64,000 nt of DNA from Flavobacteriaceae bacterium (GCA_013214065.1 JABSPK010000013.1:34134-98133); one strand, 5' to 3'. Positions 29,401-36,923 are shown, counted from the stretch's first letter. Translations and numbers: made by a program. Notes: generated by a model not told the origin, from the letters alone.

Positions 29401-29735
29401 ATCTCATAATCGATACCCTTGGGTAAGAACAACAAATCCAAAACGCTTCCCAAGGTTTGGTTCTGGACTGAAATGGTCGTTTTCTGACTTAAATCGACTT
29501 CGGTGCTCCGATACAGGAACTTATAACCCGTTTCCTTTTTTAGAAGGTCGACGATTTGCGAGAGACTGGTGGCTTCATAACTGAAGGTCAGCTTCTTTTG
29601 CGCCAAACCGGGATTTGCCGTTGCAAACCCTAAACTTAAAACAATACTGAGTACAAGGAGTCTCATCAAAATCCGGTTGGTCTTTTCTAATAAGCGATTT
29701 GCCGTGAATGTGGCATAATCTGTAACATTTTTCAT
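26487..29735 (-). CDS. TonB-dependent receptor with STN and carboxypeptidase-regulatory domains
   Basis: A 1082-residue outer-membrane receptor. Order: signal region, secretin/TonB short N-terminal (STN) domain at about 48-115 (LTFSYEATSLSQIVDLLKKE), carboxypeptidase-regulatory domain at about 137-215 (VKGTIKDNEGNPLPGANILV), plug (LRGLGPDQVLVLINGKRRHT, VLRDGAAAQYGSDAIAGVIN), then the beta-barrel. The STN domain is the hallmark of receptors that signal to FecR-type anti-sigma factors, and such a gene lies 77 bases upstream. No SusD gene follows. The substrate is unknown, perhaps a siderophore or oligomer. Confidence 0.93.
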   Translation of the reverse strand: MKNVTDYATFTANRLLEKTNRILMRLLVLSIVLSLGFATANPGLAQKKLTFSYEATSLSQIVDLLKKETGYKFLYRSTEVDLSQKTTISVQNQTLGSVLDLLFLPKGIDYEIVERQIVLTKLKAQEASLKETQSREVKGTIKDNEGNPLPGANILVKGTTIGTQTDFDGNFRLEVPTGSDTLVISYIGFETVEVDVSNTSEIDLSLTIAAAQLSDVVLVGSRNPNRTATETSVPVDVIDVQAIASQGPQVSVNQILNYVAPSFTSQSQTVSDGTDHIDPASLRGLGPDQVLVLINGKRRHTTALINVNGTVGAGSVGTDMNAIPAAAIQRIEVLRDGAAAQYGSDAIAGVINIVLKKNTGSLNLMVTTGANFSSNSNQFEGGSDGEKFQVDANYGLGIGDGGYINFTGSLSTREPALRNRDYQGDIFRGFHGAERVFAAGGGDVAAMTLQDYANAAQGIGYLDQSIKDQISGLDLNTDAGVTSLRELLDFDADEDELSARGLTREDFRFRVGTSRLREGKFFANMSIPISEQTEFYGFGGVSYRQGLASGFYRRPAQGDGRANTPAFPNGFLPDIGTDILDRSFALGIRGEVEGWNVDFSNTFGRNSFFITVSNSSNGTLGVATPRVFDAGGLSFTQNTTNLDVNRYYDAIFEGLNVAFGAEYKVERFQIFSGEENSYTSFDVNGNPVNSVTPDELLVRNNFTGAPLGGGAQVFRGYDPNNETDNFRNNISLYADFEADFTENWLVSLAGRYENYSDFGSTFNYKLATRLELSDNIALRAASSSGFRAPSLHQQFFSRTSTVFVDNVPFEQGTFTNDSRAAALIGIDKLREETSNSFSAGLTAKFGNFSLTLDGYLINIDDRIVYSGSFGNGGDPELTRIFDAAGATSARFFVNAIDTKSQGLDIVVSHKANIGKALLKNDFAANFNKTEVEDIFVPELIANAGLSGSFFDGQEEAFLTLAQPRTKLNLTNLLTLGSWDFLLRNVYFGEVTDPDDFNGDARVDGTTVSEDAIYGGKLITDLTITKRFSDHLGITVGANNLFDIYPDENREGGTAGDQFVYSRRTSQFGYTGRYLFARLNLNL

Positions 29736-29812
29736 AAGTTTAGATGTTAGTTAATATTGGATTCTACAAGTCTGACACGACTAATGCCAAGGGAAATGTT
29801 GCCGCATTTCCC

Positions 29813-30997
29813 TTATTTTTTTATCGTGATGCGATGCGGTTCTAGTTCATAGTCAAAATTTATGGAGGTGGACAATGCCTTAAATATGGTTTGGATGTCT
29901 TCTACATCGAATTCACCCGTAAACTTTTCTTCACCGATGGTCGTATTTTCGTTTACGATATCCACATTGTACGTACGCTCTAAAATCTGAAGGATTTGGG
30001 ACAGCGGCATATCATTGAAAACGACCCTATTTTCCATCCATGCGGTAAACAGCTGCACATCGACCTCTTGTGCACTCAAGGTTTTATCGTATTTATCAAA
30101 GGTACCCTGCTCGTTCGGATGAAGTTGGATGCTGTTCGTTGAGGAATTGCCGTCGTATAGCCGTACGGATCCTTCAATCAAGGTCGTGGCCACGGCCGCC
30201 TGCTGCCTATAGGCCGACACATTGAATTCAGTGCCCAAGACTTTGACGTTCAAATCGTTAACCGTTACGATAAATGGAAAATCCTTGTCTTCGGCCACGT
30301 CGAAATACGCTTCTCCCTCTAAATACACGATGCGATTTTCGGCACTGGCTTCGAACCTCGGCGGAAAAGTCAAGGTAGAGCCCGAGTTCAACCAAACTTT
30401 GGTGCCGTCTGAAAGGGTGACATGAAATTTCTGCCCGTTGGGGATATAGAGCTTGTGGTACCCGCGATCAAACGCTGCCTCACCGACCGAATAATCCAGT
30501 TCGTCATTCCCTTCCGTTTGAAGCTTCCCTCCACGATTCAAAGCAACGTTCTTGGTTGCCGTGCCGAGTATCTTTTCCGTACCATCGGCAAGGGTCAAGA
30601 CGATGTTTTCCTCATCCTGGGTTTGAATTTGGGGCGCATCGGCAAGGGTGTCGCGATTCATTGGATTCCCGTCACGAAAAACGACCGCAACGGCTAGCAC
30701 TACCCCAATTAGGGCGGCGGCATAGGGCATCCACCTCCTTAAAGGCCGCTTTTTTGAAGGAACGGCATCGCTTAGCAAGGGTTCGAAGGCTTCAAAAGCC
30801 GATGCAACATCGAAGTCGTGATATAGCTGATGTTGTGATTTGGCGGCCAATTGCTGCTTGAAATAGCTAAAGTTCTTTTTGTTCTTCAGCACCATGTTTT
30901 TCAAGCGGTCCCGTTCGTTTTGGGTCAGGGTCCGCTTTATATATTTCTCTGTCAAAACAGCCAATTCTTGCATTTTCATCATGATTTCTACCTTCAT
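29813..30997 (-). CDS. FecR-type anti-sigma factor
   Basis: A 394-residue protein. The N-terminal cytoplasmic part (about 1-90) is helical, a membrane segment is at about 91-109 (YAAALIGVVLAVAVVF), and the periplasmic FecR domain spans about 180-290 (LYIPNGQKFHVTLSDGTKVW, LEGEAYFDVAEDKDFPFIV, VKVLGTEFNVSAY), followed by the DUF4974 C-terminal domain. It should hold the ECF sigma factor until the receptor's STN domain signals. Unlike the usual order, the sigma gene is divergent from it rather than upstream on the same strand. Confidence 0.92.
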   Translation of the reverse strand: MKVEIMMKMQELAVLTEKYIKRTLTQNERDRLKNMVLKNKKNFSYFKQQLAAKSQHQLYHDFDVASAFEAFEPLLSDAVPSKKRPLRRWMPYAAALIGVVLAVAVVFRDGNPMNRDTLADAPQIQTQDEENIVLTLADGTEKILGTATKNVALNRGGKLQTEGNDELDYSVGEAAFDRGYHKLYIPNGQKFHVTLSDGTKVWLNSGSTLTFPPRFEASAENRIVYLEGEAYFDVAEDKDFPFIVTVNDLNVKVLGTEFNVSAYRQQAAVATTLIEGSVRLYDGNSSTNSIQLHPNEQGTFDKYDKTLSAQEVDVQLFTAWMENRVVFNDMPLSQILQILERTYNVDIVNENTTIGEEKFTGEFDVEDIQTIFKALSTSINFDYELEPHRITIKK

Positions 30998-31061
30998 GAC
31001 ACCAACTAAACAAAAAACCCCTATTTAAATTGAATTTTTATTTTTAGACATTCATACCACC

Positions 31062-31607
31062 ATGACCGAAGCACAATTGATACGGAATTTGAAGTTAGGC
31101 CACAAACAGGCCTATCGCTTCTTGTTCGATGAATACTACGATTGGTTGTGCAATTACATCTTCAAACTTTCCGGAAACCGCGGTTTGGCGAAAGAACTGG
31201 TGCAGGAGGTCATGATCAAGTTTTTTGAAAATAGGCATAAGATCAAGGTGAAGACCAACTTGAAGTCGTACTTGTTCTCGATGTGCCACAATCAATTCTT
31301 GAACCATGTCCGCAGCATGAAAAGAAAACCCGATCTACTGGACCGAATTGAATGGGCGGCGATTTATGAAAGTTATTTTGAAGTCCGCATCGAAGAGGAT
31401 GTGTATGAGGGCAACCTTAAAAAACTAGACGAGCTTTTGGAAAAGCTACCGCCCAAGTGCCGTGAAATCTTTATCTCGAACAAACTTGAAAAACGCAAAT
31501 ACAAAGAAATCGCCAAGGACTTAGGTCTTTCGGTAAAAACAGTGGAGAGTCAAATGTCACGGGCATTGCGGATCATTCGGGAAAATGCTTCGATGATGCT
31601 CCTTTAA
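31062..31607 (+). CDS. ECF-type RNA polymerase sigma-70 factor
   Basis: A 181-residue sigma factor of the Bacteroidota FecI-like group. Region 2 is seen as AYRFLFDEYYDWLCNYIFKL and LVQEVMIKFFENRHKIKVKT, and region 4 as LPPKCREIFISNKLEKRKYK and KEIAKDLGLSVKTVESQMSR. It directs transcription of the regulated TonB receptor operon. It is divergent from the fecR-like gene across a 64-base gap that must hold both promoters. Confidence 0.93.
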   Translation: MTEAQLIRNLKLGHKQAYRFLFDEYYDWLCNYIFKLSGNRGLAKELVQEVMIKFFENRHKIKVKTNLKSYLFSMCHNQFLNHVRSMKRKPDLLDRIEWAAIYESYFEVRIEEDVYEGNLKKLDELLEKLPPKCREIFISNKLEKRKYKEIAKDLGLSVKTVESQMSRALRIIRENASMMLL

Positions 31608-31623
31608 ACCGCGACCACGTCTA

Positions 31624-32157
31624 TCAAGATCCTTTGGGTCGAAACACCTTCATCTCTTCGGGGTCGGTTTCAAGATAGGGGCCTTCGATCAAGTCGATCG
31701 CATAGGGGATGGCCGGAAACACAGCTTCAAGGCATTCTTGTATGGCCTTGGGCTTCCCCGGTAGGTTAATGATCAAGGTGTTGCCCCGAATGCCCGCCGT
31801 TTGGCGTGACAGTATGGCCGTGGGTACGTATTGCAAGCTCACTTGACGCATCTGCTCCCCAAAACCGGGCAATAGTTTGGTACAAACCGCCATGGTGGCT
31901 TCAGGGGTGACATCGCGCAGGGCCGGGCCGGTCCCTCCGGTAGTCACCACCAAGGCACAGCCCTGGGAATCGGCCATATCGACCATGGCCGCCTCCAACT
32001 GGTCTTGCTCATCGGGAATGACCGCATAAACCGCCTCCCATGAAGTGGTCAACCACAAGTCCAACAAGCGTTTTACTTCTTTTCCCGGCAGGTCTTCATA
32101 CTCCCCCCGACTGGCGCGATCCGATACGTTGATGATCCCTATTCTTGTTTTTTCCAC
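31624..32157 (-). CDS. Molybdopterin adenylyltransferase-like protein (MogA/MoaB)
   Basis: A 177-residue protein with the MoCF fold: GIINVSDRASRGEYEDLPG at the N-terminus, the substrate loop TTGGTG at 72-77 followed by PALRDVTPEAT, and LIINLPGKPKAIQECL near the C-terminus. The family adenylates molybdopterin before metal insertion. No other molybdenum-cofactor gene lies beside it, and its neighbour is a DUF1826 gene. MogA and MoaB cannot be firmly distinguished here. Confidence 0.85.
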   Translation of the reverse strand: MEKTRIGIINVSDRASRGEYEDLPGKEVKRLLDLWLTTSWEAVYAVIPDEQDQLEAAMVDMADSQGCALVVTTGGTGPALRDVTPEATMAVCTKLLPGFGEQMRQVSLQYVPTAILSRQTAGIRGNTLIINLPGKPKAIQECLEAVFPAIPYAIDLIEGPYLETDPEEMKVFRPKGS

Positions 32158-32252
32158 GTGTAGGTGACTTTAATTTGGAACAAGACTACGATTATTCTCG
32201 CTATTCCAAAAAAAACGGGAGGAATTTGCATTACCCAGACAATCTGGTGGCA

Positions 32253-32879
32253 TCAAAGGACCAAGGGTGCGTTGGGATCGATACTCAAGAAAAGGCGATC
32301 ACCATCGGCCGCATCGATATCAGGACTGCGGTGTAAAATCGGTACCGCACCCGGATACAAAGCGCCTTTCAAAAGCAACACATCCCCTGTATTGGCCTGT
32401 TGGGCCAGGGTCTCATCGGGCAAGATCTTCCTGTTGGCCTTGCCCCTACGATACGCTTTTCGATTGACCGCCTTATCGGGCAGCCAGAGCGTTCCGGGCC
32501 CGGTATAGGTGCATATCATACGGAGTTGGTTATGATCCGCATGGAAACGCGGACACATGGTGGTTTCGATTTTGGTGAATACCATACGGAAACTGGCTAC
32601 CCCCGTGATTTGGGCGAAGGTTTCCAAAAGATAGAATATATCGTTTTTGAGTTTCGAAGCATCCGAAAAGCCCTCTAAAAAACACAACTCTAGAGCACTT
32701 TGCAAGCCAGCAACGGATCCATGGGCCCTAAAATCAATGGGTTGGTCTGAATTGAGGTCCCAATCCGATAGGTCGCGTTCGAAAATCGCAATGTTCTTCC
32801 CCGTCAGATGGATGTTCGATAACATCCCGATGTCCGAGGCTATAACGGCATTTTCAATGATGACGTCCTGTGTATTCAT
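32253..32879 (-). CDS. DUF1826 protein, probable zinc-homeostasis gene
   Basis: A 208-residue protein with the DUF1826 blocks FLEGFSDASKLKNDIFYLLE, CPRFHADHNQLRMICTYTGP and GDVLLLKGALYPGAVPILHR. HADH and HR positions look like an iron/2-oxoglutarate-type or metal site, but this is inference. DUF1826 genes are commonly found in Zur regulons. Its start overlaps the end of the MerC gene by 4 bases, and the pair is divergent from a Fur/Zur gene with palindromic operators between. Confidence 0.82.
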   Translation of the reverse strand: MNTQDVIIENAVIASDIGMLSNIHLTGKNIAIFERDLSDWDLNSDQPIDFRAHGSVAGLQSALELCFLEGFSDASKLKNDIFYLLETFAQITGVASFRMVFTKIETTMCPRFHADHNQLRMICTYTGPGTLWLPDKAVNRKAYRRGKANRKILPDETLAQQANTGDVLLLKGALYPGAVPILHRSPDIDAADGDRLFLSIDPNAPLVL

Positions 32880-33319
32880 ACCGTATTCCTTTTAGATTTC
32901 CGTTCGGCAACCGAAGCGGGTCTGCAATAGCGATGGTTGTAGAGGTGGGTGACCACCAAGGTAATCGAGCCTATATACATCAACCAAATGCCCTGGTGAA
33001 AATGGAACACCTCCGACAAGAGTCCGACCGCAAAGAGTACCCAAGCGTCCCACAGTAGTCTTCGTACGCCCTTATGGGTAGTATGCCGTGCCGAGTACCA
33101 GACCGCGATAAGGCTAAGGGCCAAGAACACATAATCCAACAGCGACCAAAAGCCCGAACCGTGATGGTGGAAGTCAACAGTAGACTCCAAAACCGGTCGT
33201 GTTACGAAGAACAAAGGGGTCACGGCACAGTGCAAGGCACAAAGTCCACTAGCAGCGGCACCGAACCAGTCGGCATACCGCATTTTATCGATCGGAACCC
33301 TTCGCGAAATCATAGGCAT
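32876..33319 (-). CDS. MerC-domain membrane protein
   Basis: A ~147-residue membrane protein with the MerC signature ADWFGAAASGLCALHCAVTP, where the C-x3-C pair (CALHC) of the first helix is the metal-binding element, and about four hydrophobic segments. I choose ATG 33319 (MPMISRRVPI) over the longer frame because that one runs through the operators. MerC proteins transport mercury or, in many Bacteroidota, are Zur-regulated and probably zinc-related. It is the first gene after the operators. Confidence 0.85.
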   Translation of the reverse strand: MPMISRRVPIDKMRYADWFGAAASGLCALHCAVTPLFFVTRPVLESTVDFHHHGSGFWSLLDYVFLALSLIAVWYSARHTTHKGVRRLLWDAWVLFAVGLLSEVFHFHQGIWLMYIGSITLVVTHLYNHRYCRPASVAERKSKRNTV

Positions 33320-33330
33320 CACTTTTTTTA

Positions 33331-33347
33331 TTGCGACTGAGTCGCAA
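33331..33347. promoter_or_regulatory. Zur/Fur-box 1
   Basis: TTGCGAC-tga-GTCGCAA, a perfect 17-base palindrome immediately before the MerC start. Center 37 bases from the second copy. Confidence 0.8.
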
Positions 33348-33367
33348 AAATAGGAAAGAATTTGCTC

Positions 33368-33384
33368 TTGCGACATAGTTGCAA
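33368..33384. promoter_or_regulatory. Zur/Fur-box 2
   Basis: TTGCGAC-ata-GTTGCAA, the same palindrome with one mismatch, 12 bases before the Fur/Zur start. It probably mediates autoregulation. Confidence 0.8.
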
Positions 33385-33396
33385 TAAATTTACAGC

Positions 33397-33783
33397 ATGG
33401 CAATCATCAGAAAGACGAAATCCGTCATGGCGCTTTTGGAGGCTTTTGAAAACAAAGACAGGGCCTTGTCGACCTTGGAGTTGGTCGAACGCTTTCAAGC
33501 CGATATGAACAAGTCGACCGTGTATCGCATCCTTGAACGTTTGGAAGGCGAAGGGGTCTTGCATTCCTTTACCGGGCGTGACGGAATTTCGTGGTATGCC
33601 ATCAACACCACGACCAGCTGTGAGGAACATACTTCTTTGGCGACCCACCCCCACTTTCAATGTAGCGATTGTGGAAAGACCGAATGCTTGCCCATCGATA
33701 TCGCCATCCCCAAGGTGAGTGCCCATCAAATCGATTCGGTGTCCCTGCTATTGGTCGGCAAATGCCCGGATTGTTCGGCTTGA
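33397..33783 (+). CDS. Fur-family regulator, probably Zur
   Basis: A 128-residue Fur-family protein. The winged helix is at about 10-65 (VMALLEAFENKDRALSTLEL, MNKSTVYRILERLEGEGVLH). Zinc-structural Cys pairs are C-S-D-C in FQCSDCGKTECL and C-P-D-C at the C-terminus (GKCPDCSA), and His residues in EEHTSLATHPHF complete the metal sites. Divergent from MerC-DUF1826, with two TTGCGAC palindromes in the 77-base gap. This layout favours Zur over Fur or PerR, though this is inference. The cassette array starts 130 bases downstream. Confidence 0.88.
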   Translation: MAIIRKTKSVMALLEAFENKDRALSTLELVERFQADMNKSTVYRILERLEGEGVLHSFTGRDGISWYAINTTTSCEEHTSLATHPHFQCSDCGKTECLPIDIAIPKVSAHQIDSVSLLLVGKCPDCSA

Positions 33784-33913
33784 ACGATCGATACCACCAA
33801 CAGAACGGAGTCGTTATCGGAAGTCTATTCTTTTTTTGAGGTTAATCAGGAAGATTTTGAGATCGGTTATCTAAGGAATAGCATGGAGGTATAATCAATG
33901 ATCAAATACAGTT
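33784..33913. other. Region before first cassette, possible attI
   Basis: 130 bases between the Zur-like stop and the first cassette boundary. It has no gene and no attC-like body. If this is an integron, a primary attI site would be expected here, but I cannot recognise one by sequence. Confidence 0.4.
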
Positions 33914-33922
33914 GTTAGCAGC
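33914..33922 (+). repeat. First cassette boundary (R' arm only)
   Basis: GTTAGCAGC is the exact reverse complement of the arm closing cassette 1 at 34580-34588. Recombination would occur between G and TT. Confidence 0.75.
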
Positions 33923-33939
33923 AATTTAAATCATACAAT

Positions 33940-34578
33940 TTGGTAAAAGTATACGAAAGAGAATTGTCTGAATCGGATAAAGAAGTTCTTTTAAAAGAAG
34001 TTGAGGAAACTAGATCCTACTTTCCAAAAACAAGAAGATCTGTTCTGCTAAAAATTCCAATTCTATTAGGTTTCCTCATTTTAGTTTATTATTACCGTTC
34101 TCTTTGGTTAATCATACCAATAGCGATCATTTCGTTCTTCATGCTATGGATGTTAATAATGGAGGTTAAGGATTTAATCCGTTTACCTAAATTCCTGAAA
34201 CAAAAAGAGGCGATAACTAAAACTGGTGTTGCAAGAGTTAAGGAGATAAACATAGATCGTTATGTTAAAATAAATAGCTATAATGACGAAGGAGATCATT
34301 ATATCATAGAAAGAAACGGTAATCTTATTATGATTGGTGGTCAAGAATTCAACGGGGTTCGTAAACTCAAAAGTAAAATAGAATATATAGACCTGCTAGA
34401 CTCGAGCAAAACAAGGGGTTACCATACAAGGGTTGTTAAAAATGGTCAAAACCTCCAACCATATCATGTTTTTATAGGCAAACTACCCGAAAGTCTTATT
34501 AACTCACAACTTTGGGATAAACTGACAGAACAAGAACCATTTGCCGGAAAACTTGAAGATTTAGATCGATTCAAATAA
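33940..34578 (+). CDS. Cassette 1: membrane protein of unknown function
   Basis: A 212-residue protein from TTG 33940 (no ATG available in a sensible position). Two adjacent hydrophobic helices at about 43-58 and 61-82 are separated by a very short turn, and a soluble basic C-terminal domain follows (VKEINIDRYVKINSYNDEGD, GYHTRVVKNGQNLQPYHVFI). I recognise no family. It starts 18 bases after the cassette boundary and its stop is 2 bases before the attC arm. Confidence 0.7.
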   Translation: MVKVYERELSESDKEVLLKEVEETRSYFPKTRRSVLLKIPILLGFLILVYYYRSLWLIIPIAIISFFMLWMLIMEVKDLIRLPKFLKQKEAITKTGVARVKEINIDRYVKINSYNDEGDHYIIERNGNLIMIGGQEFNGVRKLKSKIEYIDLLDSSKTRGYHTRVVKNGQNLQPYHVFIGKLPESLINSQLWDKLTEQEPFAGKLEDLDRFK

Positions 34579-34579
34579 A

Positions 34580-34694
34580 GCTGCTAACAATGGCTAAAAC
34601 CCATGTCTGCCACTTAGCCATTTTTTCCTAACTTGAAGTTAGGAAAAAACGCCTGGCGCTGGCTACGGGGCCATAGCTGAGACCGTTAGGTAAC
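34580..34694 (+). repeat. attC-like site 1 (family 1)
   Basis: Opens GCTGCTAAC-aatGGCTA and closes TAGCTGAGACC-GTTAGGTAAC, with the family-1 body containing a TTAGCCATTTTTTCCTAACTT stretch; the middle folds as TTTTTTCCTAACTTgAAGTTAGGAAAAAA-type hairpin (arms 34620-34634 and 34635-34649). Confidence 0.85.
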
Positions 34695-34704
34695 ATTGAA
34701 AAGC

Positions 34705-35778
34705 ATGAGCAAAGAAGTCGTAACCGAAAAGATTTTTATTGATACCTCCGTATTTATAAAAGAAAATTTCTTTGCGGGAATCAAACTAAATGCCCTAATA
34801 AAACATGCTAGAGAACAGGAAATTGAACTATATACAACTAAAATAACTGTAGAAGAGTGCTTATCAAATATTGAAAAGCAATTCCGACAAGGAAAAAATC
34901 TATTTAAGAAGGTGATAAGAAACTTAAATGTCAAAGCCAAGATCTTAAAGAACGTTGAAACGCTGAAACAAGTTTTCGAAATTGAAGAGAGTTTTGATAC
35001 AGAAAATGAATTGGACCACCTTAAGAATGAATTTCAAGAATTAATTGATGAAAATTTCCGTAACATCCCAATTGACACTGATAAAACCACTAAAATTCTT
35101 ACGGACTACTTTAAAGAAGATCCACCTTTTGGAGATGGTGGAAAAAAGCACGAATTTCCAGATGCTTTCGTTCTAAATTCTTTAGAAAGTTGGTGCCAAA
35201 ATCAAAACGAGAAGATCTATGTTTTAAGCGATGATGATGATTTTCTTTCTTTTAAAAGCAAAAGGCTAATCCCCGTAAGAGAATATGATAAATTACTAAA
35301 CTTAATAAGCTACACTTACAGTGAAGAAAACATCATCGCCAAAGTAGAAGAAACAATTGCAACCTCTGAAAAGGAAATTATAAAAAGTGTTATTGAAGAG
35401 TTTGAAATCGAATTTCCTACTGATGGTCTGGATAATAGTTATGGGTATGAATATTATTTAGCAAGTATTGAGGATGTAGATTTTGATTACTTAGACCATT
35501 CGATCTTGTCTATCTATGATAATAAAGCTATTGTGGAAGTTAATCTAAAAGGTCATTATTCGGTTGAAATCGGTTATGACGATTTAAGTACAGGATTTTA
35601 TGATAAGGAAGATGGCAGATATTATGGAGTTGAACAATCAAGTCAAATAATTTCTGATTCTATAGAGTTGACTATTGAATTAAATGTATATGTGGATTTA
35701 CCTGGGAAACCAGCGATTTGGAAATGGGAATTGGAAGGAATCCTAAAGGGAATTCCTGAAGGTGTTTCACTCGAATAA
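34705..35778 (+). CDS. Cassette 2: PIN-domain protein, DUF4935-like nuclease
   Basis: A 357-residue protein from ATG 34705. The N-terminal ~190 residues form a PIN-like domain: D13 in KIFIDTSVFI, E50/E51 in TVEECLSN, D153 in EFPDAFVLNS and the acidic run D176-D179 in VLSDDDDFLSF supply the acidic active-site set of PIN RNases. The C-terminal half is unrecognised and beta-rich. DUF4935 proteins are orphan PIN nucleases often found in mobile DNA and defence islands. A role in RNA cleavage as a toxin or phage defence is inference. No antitoxin gene is visible in the cassette. Confidence 0.82.
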   Translation: MSKEVVTEKIFIDTSVFIKENFFAGIKLNALIKHAREQEIELYTTKITVEECLSNIEKQFRQGKNLFKKVIRNLNVKAKILKNVETLKQVFEIEESFDTENELDHLKNEFQELIDENFRNIPIDTDKTTKILTDYFKEDPPFGDGGKKHEFPDAFVLNSLESWCQNQNEKIYVLSDDDDFLSFKSKRLIPVREYDKLLNLISYTYSEENIIAKVEETIATSEKEIIKSVIEEFEIEFPTDGLDNSYGYEYYLASIEDVDFDYLDHSILSIYDNKAIVEVNLKGHYSVEIGYDDLSTGFYDKEDGRYYGVEQSSQIISDSIELTIELNVYVDLPGKPAIWKWELEGILKGIPEGVSLE

Positions 35779-35780
35779 AC

Positions 35781-35998
35781 GTTGCCTAACATTGGCTATA
35801 ATCCAGCACTTGTGGTTTAAGAGCAGGAAAAAGACTTACCTTCAATTGAATTTAATAACAACCCTTAAAGATTCCCGCACGTGGCTTGCTCAGAAGGCCA
35901 GAGGTAAAGGCTAACCTGCCTGCTGGCAGGCAGGCGCTTTTCGCTCCACTGCGCCACCAGTCGTGCCGAAATCATAGCTGGGACCGTTGTTGGCAAAC
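35781..35998 (+). repeat. attC-like site 2 (long variant)
   Basis: Opens GTTGCCTAAC-attGGCTATA and closes ATAGCTGGGACC-GTTGTTGGCA. The middle is longer and different from other sites (218 bp in all) and contains the palindrome CCTGCCTGCTGGCAGGCAGG at 35915-35934. Confidence 0.8.
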
Positions 35999-36005
35999 AT
36001 TATAA

Positions 36006-36245
36006 ATGAAAAAATCAAGAGTCATTTCAATCATAGCAATATTGCTAACTCTAATTTCTTTTCGGTTTATTTTGAAATTTATCAGAAGTGACTTTTTTGC
36101 ATCTATTTATCCAGGTTTTACGGTAACAGCTTATGCAGAATTTTGGACTTTGAATTATAAGACGGTAACATACGGATTAGGAACGCTAACCATGATTACA
36201 CTTTACAGGTTCTGGAAACTAATTCTGACCAAAATTGTTTACTAG
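36006..36245 (+). CDS. Cassette 3a: two-span small membrane protein
   Basis: A 79-residue protein from ATG 36006 with hydrophobic helices at about 5-26 and 53-75 (TVTYGLGTLTMITLYRFW). The linker (IRSDFFASIYPGFTVTAYAEF) is aromatic-rich. No family recognised. It is the first of three genes in this cassette and the only one on the plus strand before the divergent regulator pair. Confidence 0.6.
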   Translation: MKKSRVISIIAILLTLISFRFILKFIRSDFFASIYPGFTVTAYAEFWTLNYKTVTYGLGTLTMITLYRFWKLILTKIVY

Positions 36246-36298
36246 AATTGTGATTCGAAAAGAAAAAATCCTGAATTACTCCTGATATGTTTTTAAAC

Positions 36299-36490
36299 TT
36301 ACCCCCTCAGAATAACAATTATTCCTCTTAGACTAGAAACGACAGACTGAACGTCCTGTCGATCAAAAGTATCTTCTTCCAAATAGAATAGCATCTCGAC
36401 CGCCAAATCCAGATATTTTGCCAATTCTTCGGGAGAACCATAGGAATCAGCTATTAAACTTGAAAAACCTTCTATTAGTTCTTTATCCAA
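36299..36490 (-). CDS. Cassette 3b: 63-residue protein, divergent from XRE regulator
   Basis: A 63-codon frame from TTG 36490, acidic and helical (MDKELIEGFSSLIADSYGSP, LDLAVEMLFYLEEDTFDRQD). It is the only minus-strand gene in the array. Its start is next to one of two operators shared with the divergent XRE gene, which supports a real coding region controlled by that regulator. The TTG start and shortness make it less certain. It could be a toxin, antitoxin or controlled partner; no homologue recognised. Confidence 0.5.
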   Translation of the reverse strand: MDKELIEGFSSLIADSYGSPEELAKYLDLAVEMLFYLEEDTFDRQDVQSVVSSLRGIIVILRG

Positions 36491-36492
36491 CT

Positions 36493-36506
36493 TGTCATAT
36501 ATGACA
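36493..36506. promoter_or_regulatory. Palindromic operator near cassette 3b
   Basis: TGTCATATATGACA, a perfect palindrome, 2 bases from the 3b start. Center 47 bases from the second operator. Confidence 0.7.
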
Positions 36507-36538
36507 TTGATAACTGTAAAGATAAACCTTTTCTTGAC

Positions 36539-36554
36539 TTGTCAAATATGACAA
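36539..36554. promoter_or_regulatory. Palindromic operator near XRE gene
   Basis: TTGTCAAATATGACAA, near-perfect palindrome of the same TGTCA-N4-TGACA type, 2 bases before the XRE start. Confidence 0.7.
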
Positions 36555-36556
36555 GT

Positions 36557-36817
36557 ATGGAAAAATCGGAAATGTTGAAAGCTATCGGTGAAAACATCAA
36601 AAAAATCCGACTTGAAAAAGGTCTTACCCAAGTGGACTTAGTCGGTAAAATAGAAGCACGCATCGACACAACAAATATTTCCCGAATCGAAAAGGGAAGG
36701 ACTAATGCAACTATTCATACTTTGTTCAGAATAAGCGAGGCGTTGGAAGTACCACTCGCCGAAATCTGCCAATTGAAAAAAAATAAAACGTTTGCCAACA
36801 ATGGCTATAACCCATAG
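36557..36817 (+). CDS. Cassette 3c: XRE-family helix-turn-helix regulator
   Basis: An 86-residue regulator from ATG 36557. The HTH_3 core spans about residues 8-65 (IGENIKKIRLEKGLTQVDLV, TTNISRIEKGRTNATIHTLF, ALEVPLAEICQ), like controller proteins of restriction-modification or toxin-antitoxin modules. The last codons (KTFANNGYNP) read into the attC arm, a common feature of cassette genes. It probably binds the two TGTCA palindromes in the 66-base divergent gap, repressing itself and gene 3b. Confidence 0.85.
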   Translation: MEKSEMLKAIGENIKKIRLEKGLTQVDLVGKIEARIDTTNISRIEKGRTNATIHTLFRISEALEVPLAEICQLKKNKTFANNGYNP

Positions 36818-36923
36818 CCTATCGCTTGGCCATTTTTTCCTAACTTCAAGTAACCAAAAAACGTCTGGCGCTGGTCACAGGATCACACCTGCCTGCTGGC
36901 AGACAGGGCGGGGCCGTCAGCAG
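36790..36923 (+). repeat. attC-like site 3 (family 1)
   Basis: GTTTGCCAAC opens and is the exact reverse complement of its cassette's start at 35989. Body TTGGCCATTTTTTCCTAACTT, palindrome CCTGCCTGCTGGCAGACAGG at 36888-36907, closing GGCC-GTCAGCAG. Confidence 0.88.
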
